Below are positions 32,517 to 44,539 of a stretch of DNA of 64,000 nucleotides, piece by piece; position 1 is the first letter of the stretch; each line of letters starts with the position of its first letter. A program made the position numbers and the translations under genes. Location of the stretch: NCBI RefSeq assembly GCF_026151205.1, contig NC_087076.1:11756902-11820901 (forward strand). Direction: 5' to 3'. Under the pieces are notes generated by a model. That model had not been told where the DNA came from. It saw only the letters and a program-made list of their open reading frames with translations, and searched no databases. This DNA is from Bolinopsis microptera (taxonomy: Eukaryota; Ctenophora; Tentaculata; Lobata; Bolinopsidae).

Positions 32517-35500
32517 AATAACTTAGAGCGTAATAAGCAATATCTCCAAACGGAGTTTTCTGAGAGGGTGAGAGGTTCTTTAATTAGAGCTAATGATTAA
32601 ATGAGACCCACTAAAGGTACTAAATTAACCGGACTGCTAGCAAGGAATCGAGAGTGGAAATAAAAATAAAAGCGGAATAAATTTTAAGATAATGAAACAG
32701 AAACTGAAAGCTAAAATATATACCGTTCTAGAATGCCTCCGCAAACTATTGCTCCTTTGTAAAGCACGTGTTAGTAAGTGTAGTAAAAAGATAAAAATAA
32801 TAAAGCTATAAAAATGAACGGAGCGTTGAAAATCTGAGAGGGTGAGACTGAGAGGTTCTTTAATTAATAACTTAGAGCGTAATAAGGAATATGAATATCT
32901 CCAAACGGAGTTTTCTGAGAGGGTGAGAGGTTCTTTAATTAGAGCTAATGATAAAATGAGACCCACTAAAGGTACTAAATTAACCGGACTGCTAGCAAGG
33001 AATCGAGAGTGGAAATAAAAATAAAAGCGGAATAAATTTTAAGATAATGAAACAGAAACTGAAAGCTAAAATATATACCGTTCTAGAATGCCTCCGCAAA
33101 CTATTGCTCCTTTGTAAAGCACGTGTTAGTAAGTGTAGTAAAAAGATAAAAATAATAAAGCTATAAAAATGAACGGAGCGTTGAAAATCTGAGAGGGTGA
33201 GACTGAGAGGTTCTTTAATTAATAACTTAGAGCGTAATAAGGAATATGAATATCTCCAAACGGAGTTTTCTGAGAGGGTGAGAGGTTCTTTAATTAGAGC
33301 TAATGATTAAATGAGACCCACTAAAGGTACTAAATTAACCGGACTGCTAGCAAGGAATCGAGAGTGGAAATAAAAATAAAAGCGGAATAAATTTTAAGAT
33401 AATGAAACAGAAACTGAAAGCTAAAATATATACCGTTCTAGAATGCCTCCGCAAACTATTGCTCCTTTGTAAAGCACGTGTTAGTAAGTGTAGTAAAAAG
33501 ATAAAAATAATAAAGCTATAAAAATGAACGGAGCGTTGAAAATCTGAGAGGGTGAGACTGAGAGGTTCTTTAATTAATAACTTAGAGCGTAATAAGGAAT
33601 ATGAATATCTCCAAACGGAGTTTTCTGAGAGGGTGAGAGGTTCTTTAATTAGAGCTAATGATAAAATGAGACCCACTAAAGGTACTAAATTAACCGGACT
33701 GCTAGCAAGGAATCGAGAGTGGAAATAAAAATAAAAGCGGAATAAATTTTAAGATAATGAAACAGAAACTGAAAGCTAAAATATATACCGTTCTAGAATG
33801 CCTCCGCAAACTATTGCTCCTTTGTAAAGCACGTGTTAGTAAGTGTAGTAAAAAGATAAAAATAATAAAGCTATAAAAATGAACGGAGCGTTGAAAATCT
33901 GAGAGGGTGAGACTGAGAGGTTCTTTAATTAATAACTTAGAGCGTAATAAGGAATATGAATATCTCCAAACGGAGTTTTCTGAGAGGGTGAGAGGTTCTT
34001 TAATTAGAGCTAATGATAAAATGAGACCCACTAAAGGTACTAAATTAACCGGACTGCTAGCAAGGAATCGAGAGTGGAAATAAAAATAAAAGCGGAATAA
34101 ATTTTAAGATAATGAAACAGAAACTGAAAGCTAAAATATATACCGTTCTAGAATGCCTCCGCAAACTATTGCTCCTTTGTAAAGCACGTGTTAGTAAGTG
34201 TAGTAAAAAGATAAAAATAATAAAGCTATAAAAATGAACGGAGCGTTGAAAATCTGAGAGGGTGAGACTGAGAGGTTCTTTAATTAATAACTTAGAGCGT
34301 AATAAGGAATATGAATATCTCCAAACGGAGTTTTCTGAGAGGGTGAGAGGTTCTTTAATTAGAGCTAATGATAAAATGAGACCCACTAAAGGTACTAAAT
34401 TAACCGGACTGCTAGCAAGGAATCGAGAGTGGAAATAAAAATAAAAGCGGAATAAATTTTAAGATAATGAAACAGAAACTGAAAGCTAAAATATATACCG
34501 TTCTAGAATGCCTCCGCAAACTATTGCTCCTTTGTAAAGCACGTGTTAGTAAGTGTAGTAAAAAGATAAAAATAATAAAGCTATAAAAATGAACGGAGCG
34601 TTGAAAATCTGAGAGGGTGAGACTGAGAGGTTCTTTAATTAATAACTTAGAGCGTAATAAGGAATATGAATATCTCCAAACGGAGTTTTCTGAGAGGGTG
34701 AGAGGTTCTTTAATTAGAGCTAATGATAAAATGAGACCCACTAAAGGTACTAAATTAACCGGACTGCTAGCAAGGAATCGAGAGTGGAAATAAAAATAAA
34801 AGCGGAATAAATTTTAAGATAATGAAACAGAAACTGAAAGCTAAAATATATACCGTTCTAGAATGCCTCCGCAAACTATTGCTCCTTTGTAAAGCACGTG
34901 TTAGTAAGTGTAGTAAAAAGATAAAAATAATAAAGCTATAAAAATGAACGGAGCGTTGAAAATCTGAGAGGGTGAGACTGAGAGGTTCTTTAATTAATAA
35001 CTTAGAGCGTAATAAGGAATATGAATATCTCCAAACGGAGTTTTCTGAGAGGGTGAGAGGTTCTTTAATTAGAGCTAATGATAAAATGAGACCCACTAAA
35101 GGTACTAAATTAACCGGACTGCTAGCAAGGAATCGAGAGTGGAAATAAAAATAAAAGCGGAATAAATTTTAAGATAATGAAACAGAAACTGAAAGCTAAA
35201 ATATATACCGTTCTAGAATGCCTCCGCAAACTATTGCTCCTTTGTAAAGCACGTGTTAGTAAGTGTAGTAAAAAGATAAAAATAATAAAGCTATAAAAAT
35301 GAACGGAGCGTTGAAAATCTGAGAGGGTGAGACTGAGAGGTTCTTTAATTAATAACTTAGAGCGTAATAAGGAATATGAATATCTCCAAACGGAGTTTTC
35401 TGAGAGGGTGAGAGGTTCTTTAATTAGAGCTAATGATAAAATGAGACCCACTAAAGGTACTAAATTAACCGGACTGCTAGCAAGGAATCGAGAGTGGAAA

Positions 35501-38500
35501 TAAAAATAAAAGCGGAATAAATTTTAAGATAATGAAACAGAAACTGAAAGCTAAAATATATACCGTTCTAGAATGCCTCCGCAAACTATTGCTCCTTTGT
35601 AAAGCACGTGTTAGTAAGTGTAGTAAAAAGATAAAAATAATAAAGCTATAAAAATGAACGGAGCGTTGAAAATCTGAGAGGGTGAGACTGAGAGGTTCTT
35701 TAATTAATAACTTAGAGCGTAATAAGGAATATGAATATCTCCAAACGGAGTTTTCTGAGAGGGTGAGAGGTTCTTTAATTAGAGCTAATGATAAAATGAG
35801 ACCCACTAAAGGTACTAAATTAACCGGACTGCTAGCAAGGAATCGAGAGTGGAAATAAAAATAAAAGCGGAATAAATTTTAAGATAATGAAACAGAAACT
35901 GAAAGCTAAAATATATACCGTTCTAGAATGCCTCCGCAAACTATTGCTCCTTTGTAAAGCACGTGTTAGTAAGTGTAGTAAAAAGATAAAAATAATAAAG
36001 CTATAAAAATGAACGGAGCGTTGAAAATCTGAGAGGGTGAGACTGAGAGGTTCTTTAATTAATAACTTAGAGCGTAATAAGGAATATGAATATCTCCAAA
36101 CGGAGTTTTCTGAGAGGGTGAGAGGTTCTTTAATTAGAGCTAATGATTAAATGAGACCCACTAAAGGTACTAAATTAACCGGACTGCTAGCAAGGAATCG
36201 AGAGTGGAAATAAAAATAAAAGCGGAATAAATTTTAAGATAATGAAACAGAAACTGAAAGCTAAAATATATACCGTTCTAGAATGCCTCCGCAAACTATT
36301 GCTCCTTTGTAAAGCACGTGTTAGTAAGTGTAGTAAAAAGATAAAAATAATAAAGCTATAAAAATGAACGGAGCGTTGAAAATCTGAGAGGGTGAGACTG
36401 AGAGGTTCTTTAATTAATAACTTAGAGCGTAATAAGGAATATGAATATCTCCAAACGGAGTTTTCTGAGAGGGTGAGAGGTTCTTTAATTAGAGCTAATG
36501 ATAAAATGAGACCCACTAAAGGTACTAAATTAACCGGACTGCTAGCAAGGAATCGAGAGTGGAAATAAAAATAAAAGCGGAATAAATTTTAAGATAATGA
36601 AACAGAAACTGAAAGCTAAAATATATACCGTTCTAGAATGCCTCCGCAAACTATTGCTCCTTTGTAAAGCACGTGTTAGTAAGTGTAGTAAAAAGATAAA
36701 AATAATAAAGCTATAAAAATGAACGGAGCGTTGAAAATCTGAGAGGGTGAGACTGAGAGGTTCTTTAATTAATAACTTAGAGCGTAATAAGGAATATGAA
36801 TATCTCCAAACGGAGTTTTCTGAGAGGGTGAGAGGTTCTTTAATTAGAGCTAATGATAAAATGAGACCCACTAAAGGTACTAAATTAACCGGACTGCTAG
36901 CAAGGAATCGAGAGTGGAAATAAAAATAAAAGCGGAATAAATTTTAAGATAATGAAACAGAAACTGAAAGCTAAAATATATACCGTTCTAGAATGCCTCC
37001 GCAAACTATTGCTCCTTTGTAAAGCACGTGTTAGTAAGTGTAGTAAAAAGATAAAAATAATAAAGCTATAAAAATGAACGGAGCGTTGAAAATCTGAGAG
37101 GGTGAGACTGAGAGGTTCTTTAATTAATAACTTAGAGCGTAATAAGGAATATGAATATCTCCAAACGGAGTTTTCTGAGAGGGTGAGAGGTTCTTTAATT
37201 AGAGCTAATGATAAAATGAGACCCACTAAAGGTACTAAATTAACCGGACTGCTAGCAAGGAATCGAGAGTGGAAATAAAAATAAAAGCGGAATAAATTTT
37301 AAGATAATGAAACAGAAACTGAAAGCTAAAATATATACCGTTCTAGAATGCCTCCGCAAACTATTGCTCCTTTGTAAAGCACGTGTTAGTAAGTGTAGTA
37401 AAAAGATAAAAATAATAAAGCTATAAAAATGAACGGAGCGTTGAAAATCTGAGAGGGTGAGACTGAGAGGTTCTTTAATTAATAACTTAGAGCGTAATAA
37501 GGAATATGAATATCTCCAAACGGAGTTTTCTGAGAGGGTGAGAGGTTCTTTAATTAGAGCTAATGATAAAATGAGACCCACTAAAGGTACTAAATTAACC
37601 GGACTGCTAGCAAGGAATCGAGAGTGGAAATAAAAATAAAAGCGGAATAAATTTTAAGATAATGAAACAGAAACTGAAAGCTAAAATATATACCGTTCTA
37701 GAATGCCTCCGCAAACTATTGCTCCTTTGTAAAGCACGTGTTAGTAAGTGTAGTAAAAAGATAAAAATAATAAAGCTATAAAAATGAACGGAGCGTTGAA
37801 AATCTGAGAGGGTGAGACTGAGAGGTTCTTTAATTAATAACTTAGAGCGTAATAAGGAATATGAATATCTCCAAACGGAGTTTTCTGAGAGGGTGAGAGG
37901 TTCTTTAATTAGAGCTAATGATAAAATGAGACCCACTAAAGGTACTAAATTAACCGGACTGCTAGCAAGGAATCGAGAGTGGAAATAAAAATAAAAGCGG
38001 AATAAATTTTAAGATAATGAAACAGAAACTGAAAGCTAAAATATATACCGTTCTAGAATGCCTCCGCAAACTATTGCTCCTTTGTAAAGCACGTGTTAGT
38101 AAGTGTAGTAAAAAGATAAAAATAATAAAGCTATAAAAATGAACGGAGCGTTGAAAATCTGAGAGGGTGAGACTGAGAGGTTCTTTAATTAATAACTTAG
38201 AGCGTAATAAGGAATATGAATATCTCCAAACGGAGTTTTCTGAGAGGGTGAGAGGTTCTTTAATTAGAGCTAATGATAAAATGAGACCCACTAAAGGTAC
38301 TAAATTAACCGGACTGCTAGCAAGGAATCGAGAGTGGAAATAAAAATAAAAGCGGAATAAATTTTAAGATAATGAAACAGAAACTGAAAGCTAAAATATA
38401 TACCGTTCTAGAATGCCTCCGCAAACTATTGCTCCTTTGTAAAGCACGTGTTAGTAAGTGTAGTAAAAAGATAAAAATAATAAAGCTATAAAAATGAACG

Positions 38501-40146
38501 GAGCGTTGAAAATCTGAGAGGGTGAGACTGAGAGGTTCTTTAATTAATAACTTAGAGCGTAATAAGGAATATGAATATCTCCAAACGGAGTTTTCTGAGA
38601 GGGTGAGAGGTTCTTTAATTAGAGCTAATGATAAAATGAGACCCACTAAAGGTACTAAATTAACCGGACTGCTAGCAAGGAATCGAGAGTGGAAATAAAA
38701 ATAAAAGCGGAATAAATTTTAAGATAATGAAACAGAAACTGAAAGCTAAAATATATACCGTTCTAGAATGCCTCCGCAAACTATTGCTCCTTTGTAAAGC
38801 ACGTGTTAGTAAGTGTAGTAAAAAGATAAAAATAATAAAGCTATAAAAATGAACGGAGCGTTGAAAATCTGAGAGGGTGAGACTGAGAGGTTCTTTAATT
38901 AATAACTTAGAGCGTAATAAGGAATATGAATATCTCCAAACGGAGTTTTCTGAGAGGGTGAGAGGTTCTTTAATTAGAGCTAATGATAAAATGAGACCCA
39001 CTAAAGGTACTAAATTAACCGGACTGCTAGCAAGGAATCGAGAGTGGAAATAAAAATAAAAGCGGAATAAATTTTAAGATAATGAAACAGAAACTGAAAG
39101 CTAAAATATATACCGTTCTAGAATGCCTCCGCAAACTATTGCTCCTTTGTAAAGCACGTGTTAGTAAGTGTAGTAAAAAGATAAAAATAATAAAGCTATA
39201 AAAATGAACGGAGCGTTGAAAATCTGAGAGGGTGAGACTGAGAGGTTCTTTAATTAATAACTTAGAGCGTAATAAGGAATATGAATATCTCCAAACGGAG
39301 TTTTCTGAGAGGGTGAGAGGTTCTTTAATTAGAGCTAATGATTAAATGAGACCCACTAAAGGTACTAAATTAACCGGACTGCTAGCAAGGAATCGAGAGT
39401 GGAAATAAAAATAAAAGCGGAATAAATTTTAAGATAATGAAACAGAAACTGAAAGCTAAAATATATACCGTTCTAGAATGCCTCCGCAAACTATTGCTCC
39501 TTTGTAAAGCACGTGTTAGTAAGTGTAGTAAAAAGATAAAAATAATAAAGCTATAAAAATGAACGGAGCGTTGAAAATCTGAGAGGGTGAGACTGAGAGG
39601 TTCTTTAATTAATAACTTAGAGCGTAATAAGGAATATGAATATCTCCAAACGGAGTTTTCTGAGAGGGTGAGAGGTTCTTTAATTAGAGCTAATGATTAA
39701 ATGAGACCCACTAAAGGTACTAAATTAACCGGACTGCTAGCAAGGAATCGAGAGTGGAAATAAAAATAAAAGCGGAATAAATTTTAAGATAATGAAACAG
39801 AAACTGAAAGCTAAAATATATACCGTTCTAGAATGCCTCCGCAAACTATTGCTCCTTTGTAAAGCACGTGTTAGTAAGTGTAGTAAAAAGATAAAAATAA
39901 TAAAGCTATAAAAATGAACGGAGCGTTGAAAATCTGAGAGGGTGAGACTGAGAGGTTCTTTAATTAATAACTTAGAGCGTAATAAGGAATATGAATATCT
40001 CCAAACGGAGTTTTCTGAGAGGGTGAGAGGTTCTTTAATTAGAGCTAATGATTAAATGAGACCCACTAAAGGTACTAAATTAACCGGACTGCTAGCAAGG
40101 AATCGAGAGTGGAAATAAAAATAAAAGCGGAATAAATTTTAAGATG
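32517..40146. repeat. 355-bp satellite array, ~21.5 units
   Basis: Units are nearly identical. The first is slightly short (AATAAGCAATATCTCC in place of AATAAGGAATATGAATATCTCC). Each has two related sub-blocks (GAGAGGGTGAGAGGTTC and GAGAGGGTGAGACTGAGAGG). One site varies between units, AATGATTAAATG or AATGATAAAATG. The order along the array is T A T A(x7) T A(x8) T T T. The A form removes a stop codon, which creates a non-ATG 109-codon reverse frame in those units only. This is not a gene. The last unit breaks off at AAATTTTAAG beside the resumed exon. Confidence 0.97.
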
Positions 40147-40740
40147 TAAAAACTAGGGTTGCTCTTTGCTTGTATAACTTTCAATGGCTGGCTTACCACC
40201 CTCCTCGTTCCAGCCCTGATCAAAATGTTCAATATCAAGGAAGCAGGATCTAACAGTAATTGCTCTGTGACCATGACTCGAGGGCCGGAACTCTTGTTAC
40301 TGGGACTCGTTAACTTCGCAGCCATACCCTCTACACTGCTCACCCACTGTATTAAAGGAAAGATAGGATTTCGTAAACTACAGGGTGTAATTGCCATGAT
40401 ATGCATAGGAAATTTTGCACTTATGCTCACACAAGAAAGCCTCGTGGTAGCGATTTTAACCAACTTCATAGCTAAGTTCGTGTACGGGATCACTACCTTG
40501 AACATATGTTACGTACTCTACGACGTGAACTACTTTGGAACAAAAGACTTTGCTCTAGGTAGTAGCACGGCCTGCTCATTAGGTATGATAGGAGGGATGG
40601 CCGGGTCGGCAATGGTCTCTTTTGCTCCCACATCGTCCGTTATATTCACTGCTTTGGTGCTCTCTGCTGTTCAGATAATGGTCCTTTTCTCCATGTCAGA
40701 GGTGCAAGAAGGGGAGATGGGAAAGATGCAAGAACAGTAG

Positions 40741-41100
40741 ATGGAAAAGGGCGCAGAGGTGCAAGAAGAGGAGATGGGAAAGGTGCAAGAACAGGAGATG
40801 GAAAAGGGCGCACAAACTTTAAAGTAATCAGAACCTTTCAAAGTTTATGTTTTATTCTTTTAAAGCTTCAGATTTAATTTAGAAACAAAAATCCTACTGA
40901 ATACCATATATTCGATGATTCGGTAACCCTAGTTCATATCTTTTATCTTACCACACTATTATACTGCTAAATATATGTCCACTTGATGCTGTTGTTAGTG
41001 TTGCAATTCGAACTTAAATAATTTGCTCAATTCAGATTTATTTCATGGCTGCCTTTTTGGGATGTCCCAGTGTCATGATTTTTTCTTGTTCTATACCTGT
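40741..41100. other. 3' flank of MFS copy 1
   Basis: To about 40845 it parallels the intact gene (VQEEEMGKVQ-type repeats, ACAAACTTTAAAG, AGAACCTTTCAAA), then diverges. TTTTATTC and TTTAATTT words follow. No gene. Confidence 0.5.
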
Positions 41101-41130
41101 AACGAATTGTTGATTGTTTTATTTATTATC

Positions 41131-41178
41131 AGTTCTGAAGGATCGCTAAACAGTCTTGTTTAGCGATCCTTCAGAACT
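41131..41178. other. Perfect 22-bp hairpin within a ~100-bp fold-back
   Basis: AGTTCTGAAGGATCGCTAAACA, loop GTCT, exact complement. The stem extends imperfectly outward for about 25 bp (ACGAATTGTTGATTG against CAATCAATAATTCGT), giving a ~100-nt fold-back at 41101-41202. This is the size and shape of a pre-miRNA, but also of a tiny fold-back transposon. Confidence 0.6.
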
Positions 41179-41285
41179 AATAAGATCAATCAATAATTCG
41201 TACCAGATATTCGTAGTAATTCACTAATTGGTATTAGAGAAAAAATACCAATTCCTACTGAATACCGAATATTTGATGATTCGGC

Positions 41286-42262
41286 AACCATAGGTCAACT
41301 TCATTAATGATAATATAATTATAAGGAGGTAATTTCAACAATTTCGAAATTTAAACTTCGAAAACATTTCCTTGTGTTTAGGTAAGCATATCTGTCGATT
41401 ACTGACTGAATATGCCACTTTACACTCATTCAAGTTAGCATTAAATTCATATATAATGCCATTTTACTGTCGTGGGAAAACAGAATTTGTGCGAAATCAC
41501 GAATGAGCAGAATTCTCACTTTTCGCACGTGCATACTTTGAGTGGACGTTGCGTGCGCATTCAATATTGAATCACCGTACATTTTTGCATGTTGGTGTTT
41601 TATAAATTGTTTGATAAGCATGCAACGTTTCAAAAGATTTCAAAAAGAACTTGGATCACAACGGGACTCCAAAGAAAATGGTGAAAATAGCAATTTTCAG
41701 TGATTTTAGCAATTTTATATTAATTTGGGCGTGTCCCCACGTGTGTAACTTTTCGATTTTAAACTTTTAAACGAGTTTAATGCACAATTTATACCTATAA
41801 AAAGCAGAGATGAGCTCCACAACCCAAGGCATGGCCTAACACCAAAGAATACTAAATCACAACTTTTGTATTTTTGTGAAATTATTGTGTAAAAAAGCAC
41901 TAACTTCAATTGCAAATATCTTTATAAAGGAGGAAACTAAGAAAACTTTGCGGTAGATTTTCAGAATGCTTGAACAATTATTTAACTTCTGTATCCATCA
42001 AATTTTGAATAAAATTATTTCTTGATGGTGTAAAATTGATTTGAAAAGTTTTTACTTTTTCAAAAATCAAGTTTTATAAACGATTAACTTGATGACGTCA
42101 TCAAGTAGTGTTACCTGGGGACCTCAGGCTATTATGTAGAGATTCGGCGGAATGACAGGCTGAGCGTGGCCCAGTAACAAGTAGTGATGATGACGTTAAA
42201 TTATTTTTTGATATAATGTAAATTAAAGTCAAAACAATTATCTTCAAGACCTGTGGTCCAAG
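41286..42262 (+). repeat. Interspersed repeat family E, copy 1
   Basis: Collinear with copies at 44540-45540, 58440-59420, 60780-61990 and (inverted) 62690-63690. Shared landmarks are CCTTGTGTTTAGGTA, GCATTAAATTCATA, CGCACGTGCA, GGGCGTGTCCCCAC, GATGACGTCATCAAG and CAAGACCTGTGGTC. No conserved ORF, so a non-autonomous element or 3' end of a larger one. This copy is hit by MITE copy 2. Confidence 0.85.
42111..42177 (-). mobile_element. 67-bp hAT-like MITE, copy 2
   Basis: TTACCTGGGGACCTCAGG to GGCCCAGTAA, flanked by AAGTAGTG on both sides (the match extends to 9 bp, CAAGTAGTG). Sister repeats (45404 region, 59276 region) lack the insertion at this point. Confidence 0.9.
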
Positions 42263-42263
42263 A

Positions 42264-42410
42264 TGATACCGAGCGACCGATTTCATTCTCGGTATCATTT
42301 TGCATTTGCGGACGGTTATTCAAATTAATATCATTTCCTTTTGTTTGGGAAAGAGAGACACTGGCAGTCCACTCTACCCATGATTATGGGTTTTGGTCAA
42401 ATGTATATGT
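42264..42410 (+). repeat. Half copy of the palindromic module
   Basis: GAGCGACCGATTTCATTCTC through TACCCATGATTATGGGTTTT. Here only one arm is present; full two-armed copies are at 44222, 58083, 60447 and 63690. Confidence 0.85.
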
Positions 42411-42484
42411 ATATATGTTTTATAAATTTGAAAACGTTTAGTGATAAAAATTATTTTCGAAATTTTCCAAATCTCAAAATTGTT

Positions 42485-43860
42485 TGTAATTGTAGTAAAC
42501 CAGCGTGGAGCACACTTGGGCCTTATCAAATGACTATGAGTGGTTCGGCAGCTACAATACGATAATACTTTCGCACTTCGAAAGCCGCGCGTGATATTGA
42601 TACTACGATACCGATTCCTATTTTGTATTCACCCCACATGAATTATAAGGGTTTAATGTTTAAATTTGATCACGTGACATGAATCGGCCATATAAGGGAT
42701 TAGGTCAAATTTCTTGCTACTGCTAGGGTTCTGGTTTGTGAGTTAGCAGATGCTTGAATAACTTAAATAGGCTCATGGTAGTGTTGAGGCTCATGGTAGT
42801 GTTGAGGTAGTGTTGAGGTAAATTAAGTTAGGGCTGTCAGAGCCATGTAGAGATCGTGTTTAACTAAGTCACGTGACAATTCAGTATAGCGTGATTGATC
42901 AGGTAGGACTAGCAATTAGATTTAGTGATTTATTCACAGAATGCCGGACACCAGGCTACCAAAGTATCTACTTTACTGGATACCTGCTCACGGCCGAAGA
43001 TCACGTGGGCGGCCAAGAAAGAATTAGCGAACCTGTGTCCTGGAAGACGCAGTAACATTTACAGGAGATCCAGACATTGTATTTGATAAGGTCCGAGAGT
43101 TGGCAGGAAATCGCAAGCACTGGAGAGAGATGATACGACATAAGCGGCAATTCCTTGGTGCAGGCCACTCGAATGATTGAGGAGACCTTATCAAGTATCA
43201 AGTAAGATTTATTCACAGCTGATTAGTGGTTATTAACATGATTAAATAATTTATTAAAAGCTTGTTCCTTGAAAAGATTCCTAAAGAGCTTAGCCTTCTA
43301 AGACAGTGTTCCTTTTGCCTGCAATTGCCTGCGTCAGAACAGCACAAGAAATAAACGTGTCTTCACACTCTTTATTGTTAATGCGTTAGATACAGTGATC
43401 TGGTCGGAGCATGTAAACTGTAGACTAAGTGCTTACTGCTTTACTGTTTAGATTAGATATGGACTCTTGCTACGTGATACGGTGGAGGCTCTTTCTATAT
43501 GAAAGCTTCGGTAAGAATTGTTTTATGCCTATATTTCAATACCTGGCTACTATAAATACACTATATCTGTCAGATGAGTTCAGTTCGTAATTAGTATACA
43601 ACCACTTTGAATTCCTTTTAAAACTTATAACGGATCAGTAACAGATTGAAGTGTAGTAGAGTTCACTTAGATCTACCATACAGCATACTACTACCATACT
43701 ATAAGTTTAATCTTGATGCAAGCTAGTAAGGTATCTTGATGCAAGCAAACTACAGTGATTTACAAATTTATCACAGATCATAGTAACAGACTGAAGTGTA
43801 GCACAATTTAACTTCACTATACCACGAAACTAAAAGTAAACAGATAAGGAGGAATGTTGA
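42485..43860 (+). repeat. Segmental repeat F, copy 1
   Basis: From about 42553 (TACGATAATACTTTCGCAC) it matches 56640-58060 through CATGGTAGTGTTGAGG minirepeats, GTGATTTATTCACAG, AGCTTCGGTAAGAATTG and GATCATAGTAACAGACTGAA. Unlike copy 2, it contains a LINE fragment at 42940-43205. Copy 2 in turn has an extra ~140 bp near 57462-57604. Confidence 0.85.
42940..43205 (+). pseudogene. 266-bp LINE 3'-end insertion
   Basis: Flanked by the 13-bp duplication GATTTATTCACAG (42927-42939 and 43206-43218); the empty site is at 57086 in repeat copy 2. The frame reads LPKYLLYWIPAHGRRSRGRP, RKN-stop, then TFTGDPDIVFDKVRELAGN and KHWREMIR to TGA. The GRPRK block and the final W(R)xMI are typical of LINE C-termini. 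It is a severely 5'-truncated copy with one internal TAG. Confidence 0.85.
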
Positions 43861-44215
43861 GACCAAATATGATGAGCACAGCTGTCCACTTCCAGTTCAT
43901 TCAACATTCAGTTTTGTTTAAGTTTAAGTTCTTTGTTGAAGATTCTGGGACGATATTTCAACGAATGATTATTTTTTCATGACTCTCGCCCAGACTGTAT
44001 CCATTTAAGGCATCCGCTCCCTTCTTTGATTTACGATAATTATCGTGAACAAAATTAGAGTCTGGTATTTTTCATAAATACTGAGGTCTTCTTCCAAAAA
44101 ATTTTAGATCTCTATAAACATGGTTTTTTAGACACCTAAATATTTCGATTTCCGGGTTTTTTCCAGCGTTAAATTTTAGCAGCTGGTTGCTTTTTTCCTT
44201 TTCATCTTTAACAAT
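43840..44215 (+). repeat. Interspersed repeat G, copy 1
   Basis: Matches 60050-60440: GGAGGAATGTTGAGACCAAA, TTTAAGGCATCCGCTCCC, GAGTCTGGTATTTTTCA, then into the palindromic module. No ORF. Confidence 0.8.
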
Positions 44216-44221
44216 AGAATA

Positions 44222-44530
44222 GAATATTTGACCAAAACCCAAAATCATGGGTAGATTGAACCGTTGCCAGTGTCTCTCTTTTCCAAACAAAAGGAAATGA
44301 TATTAATTTGAATAACCGTCCGCAAATGCATATTGAATAAGATTTATTACAATTCGTAAGCCGTGAATGAATGTGAAATGGGAAAAGTGAGCGACCGATT
44401 TCATTCTCGGTATCAATTTACATTTGCGGACGGTTATTCAAATTAATTATATTTACTTTTGTTTGGGAAAAAGAGAGACACTGGCAGCGGTCCATTCTAC
44501 CCATGATTATGGGTTTTGGTCAAATATCAT
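44222..44530. repeat. Palindromic module, copy 1
   Basis: Arms of ~120 bp (TTTGACCAAAACCCA...CCGTCCGCAAATGCA, then the complement) around an unequal ~60-bp centre. Words are GGTAGATTGAACCG, GCCAGTGTCTCTCTTTTCC, AACAAAAGGAAATGATATTA. Confidence 0.9.
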
Positions 44531-44539
44531 CTCTTTTTG

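Larger units (their letters stand above)
31683..40149 (-). mobile_element. 8.5-kb insertion in MFS exon 3, satellite-bearing
   Basis: Bounded by an exact 45-bp duplication of host exon sequence (31638-31682 and 40150-40194), absent as a duplication from the intact paralogue. The left end is GTTTGTTTGTTTGTTT, which on the minus strand is an AAAC tail, so a retroposed insert in minus orientation is suggested. The body is about 830 bp of unique DNA (31700-32516) plus a 7.6-kb satellite. No coding region is seen. A 45-bp target duplication is unusually long. Alternatives are template-switch repair or a duplication event that captured satellite DNA. Confidence 0.75.
29203..40740 (+). pseudogene. 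MFS transporter, copy 1, disrupted
   Basis: Exons parallel the intact copy at 46451-48068: exon 1 29203-29359, exon 2 29492-29615, exon 3 starting 31208 (all with good GT/AG sites and the same phases). Exon 3 runs to 31682 (ACITFNGWL), is interrupted by an 8.5-kb insertion, and resumes at 40195 after a 45-bp duplication. The insertion adds VCLFVYRTRPQSRIGK-stop, so translation ends after transmembrane segment 6 or so. A second lesion is TAG at 40738-40740, where the intact copy has GAG within its C-terminal repeats. Intron 2 is enlarged to 1.6 kb by a Helitron. If transcribed it could only give a half transporter. Confidence 0.9.

Noticed and set aside
32637-39001. Sixteen identical 109-codon minus-strand ORFs
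   Set aside because: They lie one per satellite unit, start with GTG and not ATG, and vanish in units where one base restores a TAA. They are not genes.
31683-40149. The 8.5-kb insert in MFS copy 1 as a normal intron
   Set aside because: No GT/AG pair near the 45-bp duplicated ends joins the exons in frame, and the paralogue is continuous here.
40092-40505. Minus-strand ORF of 137 codons
   Set aside because: It is the antisense of MFS exon 3 fused to satellite; no independent motif.
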